64,000 bases of DNA from an uncultured Pelagibacteraceae bacterium. Lineage in GTDB: Bacteria > Pseudomonadota > Alphaproteobacteria > Pelagibacterales > Pelagibacteraceae. The notes below the pieces were generated by a model that was not told the DNA's origin, made no database searches, and saw only the letters and a list, made by a program, of their open reading frames with translations. Of this stretch, positions 25,627 to 34,236 are shown piece by piece. The DNA lies in assembly GCA_902596675.1 (NCBI GenBank), contig CACJUO010000001.1, positions 53,517 to 117,516 on the forward strand. Direction: 5' to 3'. The position numbers and the translations under genes are program-made. Position 1 is the first letter of the stretch, and the number at the start of each line of letters is the position of its first letter.

Positions 25627-27702
25627 TTAATATTTTTTAGTAATTTTTAAAGCAAAGCTATAATCAATGGCTATTTCTTCAATCGCTCCATCTCTTCCAG
25701 ATTTTCCTCCATGACCAGCATTCATTTCAGTTTTTAATAATAATAGATTATTATCTGTTTTATAGTCTCTTAATTTTGCAGTAAATTTTGCAGGTTCGTC
25801 AAATAGAACTCTATTATCACTTAGACTTGTAGTAATTAAAATATGAGGATAATCCATTTTTTTGATGTTGTTATACGGTGCATATGAATAAATATAATCA
25901 AAATGATCTTTATTATCTTTTGCATTTCCAAATTCATCAAACTCCCCAACTGTTAAAGGTAGTGAATGGTCAAGATTAGTTGTTAATGAGTCTACGAATG
26001 GAACAGCCATTATTACTCCTAAAAACAGTTCTGGCGCTTGATTTACAACTGCTCCCATAAGTAATCCACCTGCGGAACCACCCATTCCTATAATTTTATT
26101 TTTTGAAGTATATTTTTTTTCAATCAAATATTTTCCAACAGCTATATAATCTTCAAAGGTATTTTTTTTATTTAAAAGTTTTCCTTCTTTCCACCATTTC
26201 ATGCCTCTTTCCATTCCACCTCTAATATGTGCTGTTACCCAGATTATATCTCTATTTATTAAACTTAATCGTGTAGAAGAAAATCCTGGAGACATTGAAT
26301 TTCCATACGATCCATAACCGTAAAGTAAAAGATTTGCTGAACCGTCCAACAAAGTATCTTTGTGTCTAGCAATTGTTAGAGGAACCATTCTTCCGTCATG
26401 AGATGGGCACTCAAGACGCTCCACAATATAATTATCTGGGTTGTGTCCAGATGGAATTTCTTGTTCTTTGACAAGTTTCTTATCTTTTGAATTTAAATTA
26501 TATAAAAAAGTTCTCCCTGGTGTTTTAGGTGAAGAATACGATAAATACACATTGTCTGTATTTTTATCTTTTTGAGTCAATGATATACTTGGAACAATTA
26601 CTTTTTCGTCGCTAAAAGTAATCTCTTCCTCTCGATTTGTCTTTGGATCACGTAAAATTATTTTTGCAAGCGCATTAGATGTTTCAGATCGAATTATCCA
26701 ATTATTTAAAAATACCAAACCTCCTATCAATACCTCATCTTTTGCATTAACAAATGGTTCCCATTTTTGTTCAACTAAGTTATTACATCTATCAATCTTA
26801 AAATCTTCAGCATTTTCATTAGTATGTTTATAAAAATAGTCATCCCAAGAATTAATCGAGTATATTATTCCCCTTTTTCTTGATTGAATTAATTTAGGAT
26901 TTGGATTACTTTCGCCAACTCCAAAGTAATATTGTTCTGAAGTATTATGGTCAGAACTTGTTATTATGAAATATTTCTCATCTGAACTAAGGCCAATCCC
27001 AACAGTGAATGCTTCACTTTTTTCTTCAAAAATCAATAAATCATCTTTTGTTGCCGATCCAATTTCATGTCTATAAATAGTTCTAGGCCTGTGATGTTCG
27101 TCTAATTTAGAATAAAATATATATTTATCATCTAAACTAAATTCGATGCTACCACTCGTTTCCTCAATTTTTTCAGTGACTAAATTTCCAGATTTTATAT
27201 TTCTTATATAAATTGTATAATATTCAGATCCTTTTAAATCTAAAGAATATCCAAGATACTCATCATTAAAACTAACCTCTAAGTCACCTAAACCAAAATA
27301 TTCTGTTTTAAGTTTCTCCTTCTCTTTGTCGCCATTCCAAATTTCTTCAATTTGTTCCTCACCAATTTTTTTTCTTAGTTTTATCGAATAATTTCCTTTT
27401 GCTGTAGTTTTAGTCCAATACTCATAGTTTTTATCTTTGTAAGGGAGTGACTCATCATCCAGTTTGATTCTTGCTTTTATTTCATCAAAAAGTTTTTTTT
27501 GGATTTTTTTAGTATCTTTCATTTGGTCAGAAAAATATTCATTTTCATCTTCCAAATATTTTCTTACTTCAGGCAAAAGTTTTGAGCTATCCCTTAAAAC
27601 CTCAAGAATATTTGGTTGATGAATCCAACTATAATCGTCTGTCCAAGACTTATTGTGACAAGATTTTATTTCAGGTTTCTTTTCAAGCTGTGGTAGTTTC
27701 AT
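25627..27702 (-). CDS. ptrB: Oligopeptidase B (prolyl oligopeptidase family S9A)
   Basis: Cytosolic serine peptidase cutting short peptides after Arg/Lys; 691 residues, full length. An N-terminal seven-bladed propeller is followed by the alpha/beta hydrolase domain with YGSYGNSMSPGF, the nucleophile motif GMGGSAGGLLMG, LSDNRVLFDEPAKF and the catalytic His in AGHGGKSGRDGAIEE. No signal peptide. It stands alone on the minus strand; the 45 bases to the hsp20 promoter hold nothing else obvious. It is divergent from the J-domain gene (17 bases between starts). Confidence 0.95.
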   Translation of the reverse strand: MKLPQLEKKPEIKSCHNKSWTDDYSWIHQPNILEVLRDSSKLLPEVRKYLEDENEYFSDQMKDTKKIQKKLFDEIKARIKLDDESLPYKDKNYEYWTKTTAKGNYSIKLRKKIGEEQIEEIWNGDKEKEKLKTEYFGLGDLEVSFNDEYLGYSLDLKGSEYYTIYIRNIKSGNLVTEKIEETSGSIEFSLDDKYIFYSKLDEHHRPRTIYRHEIGSATKDDLLIFEEKSEAFTVGIGLSSDEKYFIITSSDHNTSEQYYFGVGESNPNPKLIQSRKRGIIYSINSWDDYFYKHTNENAEDFKIDRCNNLVEQKWEPFVNAKDEVLIGGLVFLNNWIIRSETSNALAKIILRDPKTNREEEITFSDEKVIVPSISLTQKDKNTDNVYLSYSSPKTPGRTFLYNLNSKDKKLVKEQEIPSGHNPDNYIVERLECPSHDGRMVPLTIARHKDTLLDGSANLLLYGYGSYGNSMSPGFSSTRLSLINRDIIWVTAHIRGGMERGMKWWKEGKLLNKKNTFEDYIAVGKYLIEKKYTSKNKIIGMGGSAGGLLMGAVVNQAPELFLGVIMAVPFVDSLTTNLDHSLPLTVGEFDEFGNAKDNKDHFDYIYSYAPYNNIKKMDYPHILITTSLSDNRVLFDEPAKFTAKLRDYKTDNNLLLLKTEMNAGHGGKSGRDGAIEEIAIDYSFALKITKKY

Positions 27703-27719
27703 TTTGAACTAACTTTTAT

Positions 27720-28229
27720 ATGAATATTTTTTTTATAACACTGATTATTTTTGTCGTTGTGTATATTCTTCTAAATTGGTTTGCTAGAACTTCTGCTAAA
27801 AAAATTTCAAGATTTATACGAATATTAATAATTATTTCTGCGATAGTATTGGCTGTTATTATGGCTTATGCGGGAAGATATATATTTTCATTACCTTTTG
27901 TGCTTGCAATCTTACCGCTGATAAAAACAAAAGCTGGAATATCTTTATTTCAACTTCTGAGATTATGGGGACTTTTCAGAGTTTTAAGAAATTCAGGAAG
28001 ATTTAATTTTAATAACTTTAACCAATCTGTAAACAAACAGACTATATCCTTAGATGAAGCATATAAGATATTAAATTTAAAATCTGACATAAAATACACC
28101 AAAGAACAAGTTATGAAATCTTATAAGTCTATTATGAAAAAAATTCATCCAGATGTAAGCCCTGAACTAACTAGACTAGCCTCGATAGTAAATGAGGCAA
28201 AAGATATTGTGATTAAAAATATTAGTTAA
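27720..28229 (+). CDS. Membrane-anchored J-domain protein (DnaJ/Tim14-like)
   Basis: A 169-residue protein with two to three N-terminal membrane segments (about 2-20, 32-50, 54-68) and a C-terminal J domain from about residue 113. The DnaK-stimulating HPD is present (KKIHPDVSPE). The layout, membrane part first and J domain last, resembles the alphaproteobacterial relatives of mitochondrial Tim14/Pam18. It would recruit DnaK to the membrane; the client is unknown. The end overlaps the convergent GT9 gene by eight bases. Confidence 0.82.
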   Translation: MNIFFITLIIFVVVYILLNWFARTSAKKISRFIRILIIISAIVLAVIMAYAGRYIFSLPFVLAILPLIKTKAGISLFQLLRLWGLFRVLRNSGRFNFNNFNQSVNKQTISLDEAYKILNLKSDIKYTKEQVMKSYKSIMKKIHPDVSPELTRLASIVNEAKDIVIKNIS

Positions 28230-29175
28230 TAATTAATTTAAATTTTGTAAAGATCTTCTCTGGATTAATTTTTTCTTTACCTCTTGAATTATGTGAAACA
28301 ACATTCATACCATCTGGGATTATTGGATACATATTTGGACTATAACTACCATACAGTAATGGAGTATCAGACATCAAAACAATTGTAGGAATATTTAAAG
28401 CAGCAGAGAGGTGACTGAAACTTGAGTCGTTACATATTGCTATTTTACAATTCTTTATAATTGGCAAAATTTCTGAAATTGAATTATTATCCAAAGGAAC
28501 ACAGATTTCTTTATATGATAACAATATACTATTAAGTATTGATTGTTCTTCTTTATTTTTGCCTGTTGCTAAATAAAACATACAGTTATAATTTTTTATA
28601 GCTAAGTCTATAAATTTTTTAAATTTTTCTGCTGGTATTCTTTTCGTAGGACCAGAGCCACCAATTCCTAATAATATATTAATTTTACTTTTTGATATGG
28701 AGAAATTTTTTTCAGCCAGTCTAATTGAATTTTCACTAATTTTAATTTGAGGATTACTTTCTACTGCTAAATTAATTTTTTTTAATAATTTTTGGGCAGC
28801 CTCAATTATATGCTGTCCTTTCTTTTCAAATAATGGATATTGATATATGCTTTTAATGCCTGCAATTCTACAAATAAGTCTGTATCTTAATGATGAATTA
28901 AATATAAAAACTTTATCAAATTGTTTTTCTTTTATTTCGTTTTTAAGTTTAAAAAATCCAAAAAGACCATTATGCTGATTATTTTTTCTGTCTCTTTTTA
29001 AATAAATTATTTCTTTTATGTATTTTAAATTATCTATATATTCATTTGCTTTTGTACTTTCTTTTATTAAAAGGGTAACTGGTGATTTATATTTCTTTGA
29101 GATAGCTTCCACAAAAGGCAAGAAAATTACCATATCTCCAATTCCCATACGGTTTTGTATAACAAGTATATTCAT
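28222..29175 (-). CDS. Glycosyltransferase family 9 (heptosyltransferase-like)
   Basis: A 317-residue GT-B fold protein of the ADP-heptose:LPS heptosyltransferase family. Seen: NILVIQNRMGIGDMVIFLPFV at the N-terminus, LLGIGGSGPTKRIPAEKF for the donor phosphate region, and CNDSSFSHLSAALNIPTIVLM near the end, a variant of the D(S/T)GxxHxAA motif. It probably adds a sugar to lipopolysaccharide core, but no other core genes are near, so the sugar is uncertain. Monocistronic. Confidence 0.85.
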   Translation of the reverse strand: MNILVIQNRMGIGDMVIFLPFVEAISKKYKSPVTLLIKESTKANEYIDNLKYIKEIIYLKRDRKNNQHNGLFGFFKLKNEIKEKQFDKVFIFNSSLRYRLICRIAGIKSIYQYPLFEKKGQHIIEAAQKLLKKINLAVESNPQIKISENSIRLAEKNFSISKSKINILLGIGGSGPTKRIPAEKFKKFIDLAIKNYNCMFYLATGKNKEEQSILNSILLSYKEICVPLDNNSISEILPIIKNCKIAICNDSSFSHLSAALNIPTIVLMSDTPLLYGSYSPNMYPIIPDGMNVVSHNSRGKEKINPEKIFTKFKLIIN

Positions 29176-29223
29176 ATGTTTTTATAACCTTTACTAATTT
29201 GATTTTTTATATAAATTTTAGTT

Positions 29224-30108
29224 ATGGAACAAATTAAAGGTGTATATGCTGCTTGTTTATCAGTTTTAGATAAAAATTTAGCATTAGACATTAAAAATAC
29301 CATTAAACACGCTGAAAATGTCATTGATTTAGGATGTCACGGTGTTGTTTTTTTTGGGAGTACCGGACAGTCCCAACTAATATCCTTAAGTGAAAAAATT
29401 CAATTAATAAATGAACTACCTAAGAGCAAACATAAAAGTAAATTTATAATCGGAACTGGTCTAAATTCTTTAATTGATACAATAAATTTAATGAAAATTT
29501 CTAAATCTATGGGTTTTAATAATTTTTTAATAATGCCACCAGCTTATTATAAGTATGGAGACGAAGATGTGATCAATTTCTATTCTAGAATTATAAAAGA
29601 GATTAATGATTGTAAAATTATTTTATATAATTTTGAAAAACTTTGTGGATATAGATTTAGCGTTCAATGTGTGGAAAATTTGGTTCAAAAATTTCCTGAT
29701 CAAATTATTGGTGTGAAGGATAGCAGTTATAATTTATTTGAAACTTTGAAAATTAAAAATTTTTCAATTTTCCCAGGATCTGAGTCAAAATTGTTAAAAG
29801 GATTAGAATTAGGATGTCATGGTGTAATTACTGCAACAACAAATGTTACTGGTCACTTAGCAAGGAAAATATATGATAATTTTCACAGTAATAAAGAGTT
29901 ATCATTAAATCAAAACTTGTGTGATGTTAGAATGTCTTTTGATAAATACAATTTAATTTCAAGTCTCCATACTTTAATGGCAGAAAAAAATTCAATTTAT
30001 GAAAATCTTTTGCCTCCATTAAAATTATTAGATGAAGTAGAAAAAAAAGATTTATTATTAAATCTACAAAAACTTAATTTTAATATGGAGATATTAAAAG
30101 CAGCATAA
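29224..30108 (+). CDS. DapA-superfamily aldolase/lyase (not typical DHDPS)
   Basis: TIM-barrel class I aldolase of 294 residues. The Schiff-base Lys lies in IIGVKDSSYN and the catalytic Tyr in IILYNFEKLCG. The phosphate/carboxylate loop reads FFGSTGQS, the GSTG form usual in N-acetylneuraminate lyase and KDG-aldolase-like members, while true dihydrodipicolinate synthase has GTTGE. The Arg that DHDPS uses to bind the aspartate semialdehyde carboxylate is not visible after the Tyr. It is therefore probably a 2-keto-acid aldolase. CFA synthase follows after one base. Confidence 0.82.
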   Translation: MEQIKGVYAACLSVLDKNLALDIKNTIKHAENVIDLGCHGVVFFGSTGQSQLISLSEKIQLINELPKSKHKSKFIIGTGLNSLIDTINLMKISKSMGFNNFLIMPPAYYKYGDEDVINFYSRIIKEINDCKIILYNFEKLCGYRFSVQCVENLVQKFPDQIIGVKDSSYNLFETLKIKNFSIFPGSESKLLKGLELGCHGVITATTNVTGHLARKIYDNFHSNKELSLNQNLCDVRMSFDKYNLISSLHTLMAEKNSIYENLLPPLKLLDEVEKKDLLLNLQKLNFNMEILKAA

Positions 30109-30109
30109 A

Positions 30110-31297
30110 ATGAGTTTGGTAAGTTTTTTAAATAATTTATTTACACATGATGGCTTCGAACTTTTAGTCTCAAATTCTAAAAAGTATGTTATTGGAAAAC
30201 CAATAAAAGAAAAGCCAATTGTAATAAAACTACTCGATCAAAAATTAATGCAAAAGTTGCTCATAAACCCTGATTTGTATTTTGGGGAAGCTTATATGGA
30301 TGGGTCTTTAGTAATAGAAAATGGCACACTAACTGAGTTCCTTGATTTAGCTTTTAAAAATATTGGTAGAGGAAATATAAATGTTTACGGAGCAGTTCTT
30401 AAAAAAATAAGAGGCACATTTGGATATATTACAAATTTAAATAAAATTGTTAAGTCAAAAGAAAATGTTGCACATCATTATGATATATCTGAAAAACTTT
30501 ATGATTTATTTTTAGATGAAAATAGACAATATTCTTGTGCATACTTTAAAAATGATGATGATACGCTTGAACAAGCACAGAATAATAAAATACATCATAT
30601 TATAAAAAAATTAAATATTCAGCCCAATCAAAAAGTTTTAGATATTGGTTCAGGGTGGGGAACATTAGCACTAGCAATAGCAAAAGAGACAAATGCTAAT
30701 GTTACAGGCATTACATTGTCAGAAAACCAATTCGAATACAGTAAGAATAAAGCTAAAGAAATGAATCTATCTAATCAGGTAGAATTTAAACTTATTGATT
30801 ACAGACAATTAAATGAGAAGTTTGATAGAGTCGTTAGTGTTGGAATGTTTGAGCACGTCGGAAGAAATTTTTATAAAACCTATTTTAATACAGTCTTTAA
30901 GCTTTTGAATGAAAAAGGAATAGCTCTAATTCATACTATCGGTTCTTCTATGCCTCCAAGAGATCCACAACCATGGATACAAAAGTATATTTTTCCTGGT
31001 GGTTATACACCCAGCTTAAGTGAGGTTGCAAAACCTATTGAAAAATCTGGTCTAATTGTTTCTGACATAGAGGTCTTGAGGATGCACTATGCCCATACAC
31101 TCCGGAACTGGAAGGAAAGGTTTTTATCAAAAAAAGATACTGTTTTAAACATGTTTGACGAAAAATTTTTTAGAATGTGGGAATTTTACTTAGCTAGTTG
31201 TGAAATGGCTTTTAAATGGGGAGATCAGGTTGTATTTCAGTTGCAATTATCAAAAGATAATATTTCTGTTCCTAATACTCGGGACTATATTTATTAA
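30110..31297 (+). CDS. cfa: Cyclopropane-fatty-acyl-phospholipid synthase family protein
   Basis: SAM-dependent enzyme that modifies unsaturated acyl chains in membrane lipids; 395 residues. Seen: ENVAHHYDISEKLYDLFLDENRQYSCAYF, the SAM-binding VLDIGSGWGTLALAIAKE, VSVGMFEHVGRNFYKTYF and the late HYAHTLRNWKERF with the E..FRMWEFYLA end. All CFAS landmarks are there, so activity is likely; related alphaproteobacterial paralogues with other methyl-transfer chemistry exist. It is one base after the aldolase stop. Confidence 0.93.
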   Translation: MSLVSFLNNLFTHDGFELLVSNSKKYVIGKPIKEKPIVIKLLDQKLMQKLLINPDLYFGEAYMDGSLVIENGTLTEFLDLAFKNIGRGNINVYGAVLKKIRGTFGYITNLNKIVKSKENVAHHYDISEKLYDLFLDENRQYSCAYFKNDDDTLEQAQNNKIHHIIKKLNIQPNQKVLDIGSGWGTLALAIAKETNANVTGITLSENQFEYSKNKAKEMNLSNQVEFKLIDYRQLNEKFDRVVSVGMFEHVGRNFYKTYFNTVFKLLNEKGIALIHTIGSSMPPRDPQPWIQKYIFPGGYTPSLSEVAKPIEKSGLIVSDIEVLRMHYAHTLRNWKERFLSKKDTVLNMFDEKFFRMWEFYLASCEMAFKWGDQVVFQLQLSKDNISVPNTRDYIY

Positions 31298-31327
31298 AAT
31301 ATTACTGATAAATAATTAACAGTAATA

Positions 31328-32491
31328 ATGAAAAAAAATAAAAAAAAAAAATTAAAAAATACCAAAAAAAAAAGAAAAATTCCTTTAAAGACTATAAAAA
31401 AAACAAAAAAGAAAAAGAAGGTAAAAAATTCAAAAAAAAAGAAGACTCAAAAAAAAAAGCCTATTTTAAAAAAAAAAATAAAGAATAATCTAATAACTAA
31501 ATCAGTAAGAGTAGAAGAAAAGTTAAAATCAAAATTAAAATTTAAAGTAAAATTTGATATCTTTGCTATTGATCGAGGTATCTCGAAGCTGTTTCAATCT
31601 ATAGATGGAAAAATAAATGAATTCAAGATTCAGAGAAAGGATGAAAAAAGAAGACTTAAATTAATAGAAATTGAGAAAAAAGATAAAGAAAAAGAAAAAA
31701 TTAATAAACAGAAAGTTCTGCAAGAAGAAAAACAATTTAAACTTAAGCAACAAGAATTAAAAGATGAGGAAAGAATAGAAAAATTAAGAGCTAAAGATTT
31801 AAAATTATTTTTAAGAAAAGAACAAGCTTTATTAAGAAAAGAACAAGCAGAAAGACAAAAGAAATTTTTACAAGAGTTACGAATACAAAAACAGATCGAA
31901 AGATTTAGAATAAGAGAGGTAAAAGAACTCGAAAAGCTAGAGAAGATGTCTCTAAAAGAAAAGAGAGAAGACTATGGAGAATTACAACAGAGAATAGAAA
32001 ATTTAAAAAATAAATATAGATTAATAAGAGATCAAAAAATTAGAGAAAGAGTTGAGGCTCTTGGAGTAAAAACTGAAGAAGCTGACGATAGATCAGCCCT
32101 ACTTCAAAAAGAAAGAGAATATAACTTAGCAAGACAAAAAATTGAGTTTGCTTTAGAAAGTTTTTATAGGAGTGCTAACAGCTTAGTTTTTCAGTTAAAC
32201 AAAAGATATATTACAAGGCAAATGTCTATATTCAGATGTATAGACAAAAGATTTGAAACTGGTGAGATATTCATAAAATGGGACGAGTCTTCAGACGAAG
32301 AATGGTTAATATTGATATACATAAAGGATAATTCGCCAGATAAAGGAATAATAATAGAAGATAAGACAAATGATGAAAAAAATTTGTCTCATGAGTTCAA
32401 ACCTAATGAAATATTCAAAGCTTCAGATTTGATGGTGGACTCGCTTACTCAATTAATTTCAAAAAAAAGGCAAAAATTAAAGCAAAATTAA
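31328..32491 (+). CDS. Lysine-rich coiled-coil protein of unknown function
   Basis: A 387-residue protein I do not recognise. Residues 1-60 are more than half lysine with almost no acidic residue, resembling the basic tails of histone H1-like and AlgP-like proteins. About residues 95-260 form a long charged coiled coil rich in K/E/R/Q (repeats such as LRKEQALLRKEQ). Residues 265-387 look folded, with FALESFYRSANSLVFQLNKRY and DEEWLILIYIKD. No signal or membrane segment. A seven-base inverted repeat ATTACTG/CAGTAAT (31301-31326) ends just before the ATG and there is no Shine-Dalgarno. Poly-A tracts at the 5' end are slippage-prone. Confidence 0.75.
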   Translation: MKKNKKKKLKNTKKKRKIPLKTIKKTKKKKKVKNSKKKKTQKKKPILKKKIKNNLITKSVRVEEKLKSKLKFKVKFDIFAIDRGISKLFQSIDGKINEFKIQRKDEKRRLKLIEIEKKDKEKEKINKQKVLQEEKQFKLKQQELKDEERIEKLRAKDLKLFLRKEQALLRKEQAERQKKFLQELRIQKQIERFRIREVKELEKLEKMSLKEKREDYGELQQRIENLKNKYRLIRDQKIRERVEALGVKTEEADDRSALLQKEREYNLARQKIEFALESFYRSANSLVFQLNKRYITRQMSIFRCIDKRFETGEIFIKWDESSDEEWLILIYIKDNSPDKGIIIEDKTNDEKNLSHEFKPNEIFKASDLMVDSLTQLISKKRQKLKQN

Positions 32492-32495
32492 CCTT

Positions 32496-33920
32496 TTATT
32501 CATTAACGTAAACAGAAACTCCTCTTGAATTAATATCTACATCAAATTTTTTGTGTAGAGGTGGAAAAGCTCTTTGCGAACAATCAAGTCTATCGCATGT
32601 TCTACATGATACACCTATAGGCAACTCTGATTTTTTATCAGTTAAATCTAAATTTTCTGTATAGACAAATTCTTTTGCATATTTCGCCTCACATCCTAGA
32701 CCAATAGATAACATACTTTTCTTCTGCCCGTATCTTCCAACGCCTTTTTCAACTGTCTTTGCTATACAAACATACTTTTCTCCATTAGTCATTTTACTAA
32801 CCGCTGCTTGAATTACTCCAGGTCTTGAAAAAGCTGAATAAACATTCCATCTCGGGCAAGCACCACCATACCTTGGAATTTCAATACCTGATAATGAGAA
32901 TCTTTTTGAGATGTTTCCAGCAACATCAACTCTTAAAAAATGAAAAGGTATTCCAGGTAGTTTAGGATCTTGTAAACAAGTTACTCTATGTGCAACTTGT
33001 TCAAACGAAGTTGCAAATGTATTTTGTAAAAGTTCAAGGTCATATTTTAATTCTTTACACTCTTTATGAAAAAGAGAGTAGGGCATTAATATTGCTGCTC
33101 CACAATAATTTAAAAGGGCAACCCTTGTTAACTTTTTAGACTCATTCGTTGGGAAATTAAATGTTGATAGGTATTCATCAATTTCTTTCGATGCTCCTTC
33201 TTGTGAAATTTGTGCAGCAGCAAAAAGTTTTTTAGTTTCAAGTGATAGATAATCAGATAATAATAATTCTTTTTCTTTAACTTTGTATATTTTAGAAAAT
33301 GGTTTACCTTCTTTAGGAATTACATCTTTTACTGTTATACCATACTCAGTTTTTAGAAAATCGCAAAGAGCTATATATCTTGTTCTATTATTTTGTTTTA
33401 CTTTATCAAAAATATTATTTGCAAATTCCTCCAATTTTGGAAAAAAGTTTTTATTCTCTTGTAAAAAGTCTGAAATTACTTCTCCAGGGAAAGCATTTTT
33501 TCTTCCATCAATTATTTTACCTGAAATATTTTCTAGTTTATTAAAAATTTCATGATCTTTTTGTTTAAAGTTGTCCCCTAGCTTAATTAAAGCTTTAGCA
33601 ATTTTTGGATTAGTATTGACCAAATCTTTTACTTCTGGTCCCAAGATATCTAGATCTTCAAAAAGTTCATCACCCAACAACTCGGATATATTGTTCTCTA
33701 GATTAATGTCCGTCTTACTTGTTAAATCTGAAAGTTCAATTTTAAGTTTATCACAAACCCTTAATAGTAAATCACCATCAATTTTCCTTTTTCCACTTTC
33801 GATTAGATTTAAATAACTTGGAGAGATAGACATTTCCTCTGCTAGTTTGTTAGCTTGTATACCTAACTGCCTTCTAAAAGCTTTAATTTTTGGACCAATC
33901 TTTGTATCAATTTGACTCAT
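32496..33920 (-). CDS. RamB/ScfR-type XRE transcriptional regulator
   Basis: Regulator of 474 residues: an N-terminal Cro/CI helix-turn-helix (about 8-62, KIKAFRRQLGIQANKLAEEM, SPSYLNLIESGKRK), a middle segment corresponding to the IrrE-like region but with no HExxH motif, and a C-terminal DUF2083 domain (GGACPRWNVYSAFSRPG, IGLGCEAKY, then a Cys cluster VSCRTCDRLDC). This is the architecture of RamB and ScfR, which sense acyl-CoA and control glyoxylate-cycle genes. It is divergent from aceA, which fits. I start at the ATG at 33920; an earlier one at 33959 adds 13 residues and lies over operator-like repeats. Confidence 0.88.
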   Translation of the reverse strand: MSQIDTKIGPKIKAFRRQLGIQANKLAEEMSISPSYLNLIESGKRKIDGDLLLRVCDKLKIELSDLTSKTDINLENNISELLGDELFEDLDILGPEVKDLVNTNPKIAKALIKLGDNFKQKDHEIFNKLENISGKIIDGRKNAFPGEVISDFLQENKNFFPKLEEFANNIFDKVKQNNRTRYIALCDFLKTEYGITVKDVIPKEGKPFSKIYKVKEKELLLSDYLSLETKKLFAAAQISQEGASKEIDEYLSTFNFPTNESKKLTRVALLNYCGAAILMPYSLFHKECKELKYDLELLQNTFATSFEQVAHRVTCLQDPKLPGIPFHFLRVDVAGNISKRFSLSGIEIPRYGGACPRWNVYSAFSRPGVIQAAVSKMTNGEKYVCIAKTVEKGVGRYGQKKSMLSIGLGCEAKYAKEFVYTENLDLTDKKSELPIGVSCRTCDRLDCSQRAFPPLHKKFDVDINSRGVSVYVNE

Positions 33921-33927
33921 TTTACTA

Positions 33928-33945
33928 TTTGTAAATTTTGTAAAT
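33928..33945. promoter_or_regulatory. Operator-like tandem TTTGTAAAT repeats, site 1
   Basis: TTTGTAAAT occurs twice head-to-tail with no spacer (33928-33936, 33937-33945), seven bases upstream of the regulator's start codon. TTTGTAAA is a near relative of the TTTGCAAA core reported for RamB/ScfR regulators. The position suggests autoregulation. Confidence 0.55.
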
Positions 33946-34000
33946 TTAAATTTACACAAAATTATTCGATTTTACAAGCAAAATACATTTAATTGTAGAT

Positions 34001-34018
34001 TTTGTAAATATTGTAAAT
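34001..34018. promoter_or_regulatory. Operator-like tandem repeats, site 2
   Basis: TTTGTAAAT followed directly by ATTGTAAAT (34001-34009, 34010-34018), the same head-to-tail layout as the site 73 bases away. An inverted partial copy, TTTTACAA, lies between them at 33970-33977. This site is just upstream of the 53-codon ORF and of aceA, so it is placed to control the plus-strand transcript. Confidence 0.55.
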
Positions 34019-34030
34019 TATAACTTTTAC

Positions 34031-34192
34031 ATGGAAAAAAACAAAATTAATAACATCGAAAATAACTATCAGATTACTAATTTAGAAGAGCATTCTGAGC
34101 ACAAGTCAAAAGGTATTTACATCAGAGACGATCATTGCGATTGGGGATCTAGCGGAATGAACGAATTTACTGAAGAATATAGCTCAAAATAG
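34031..34192 (+). CDS. Small ORF of 53 codons between the regulator and aceA
   Basis: An open frame from ATG 34031 to TAG 34190-34192 with composition like a real small protein: MEKNKINNIENNYQ at the start, HSEHKSKGIYIRDDHCDWGSSG in the middle and EFTEEY near the end. It has no signal or membrane segment and is acidic with three His and one Cys. There is no strong ribosome site before the ATG. It ends 44 bases before aceA and fills most of the regulator-aceA interval. I do not recognise it. It could be a leader peptide, a small partner protein or a chance ORF. Confidence 0.5.
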   Translation: MEKNKINNIENNYQITNLEEHSEHKSKGIYIRDDHCDWGSSGMNEFTEEYSSK

Positions 34193-34236
34193 TCATTAGT
34201 CATATCTGGTCATTTATTCAAAAGAGAGGGGTTTAA

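Noticed and set aside
33283..33816. Two plus-strand frames inside the RamB-like gene
   Set aside because: Antisense to a clear regulator with continuous homology-type motifs; no sign of coding use.
34193..34236. Glycine or other riboswitch before aceA
   Set aside because: The interval is 44 bases with a ribosome site and no stem-loop typical of a glycine aptamer; malate synthase, the gene reported to have one in SAR11, is not here.
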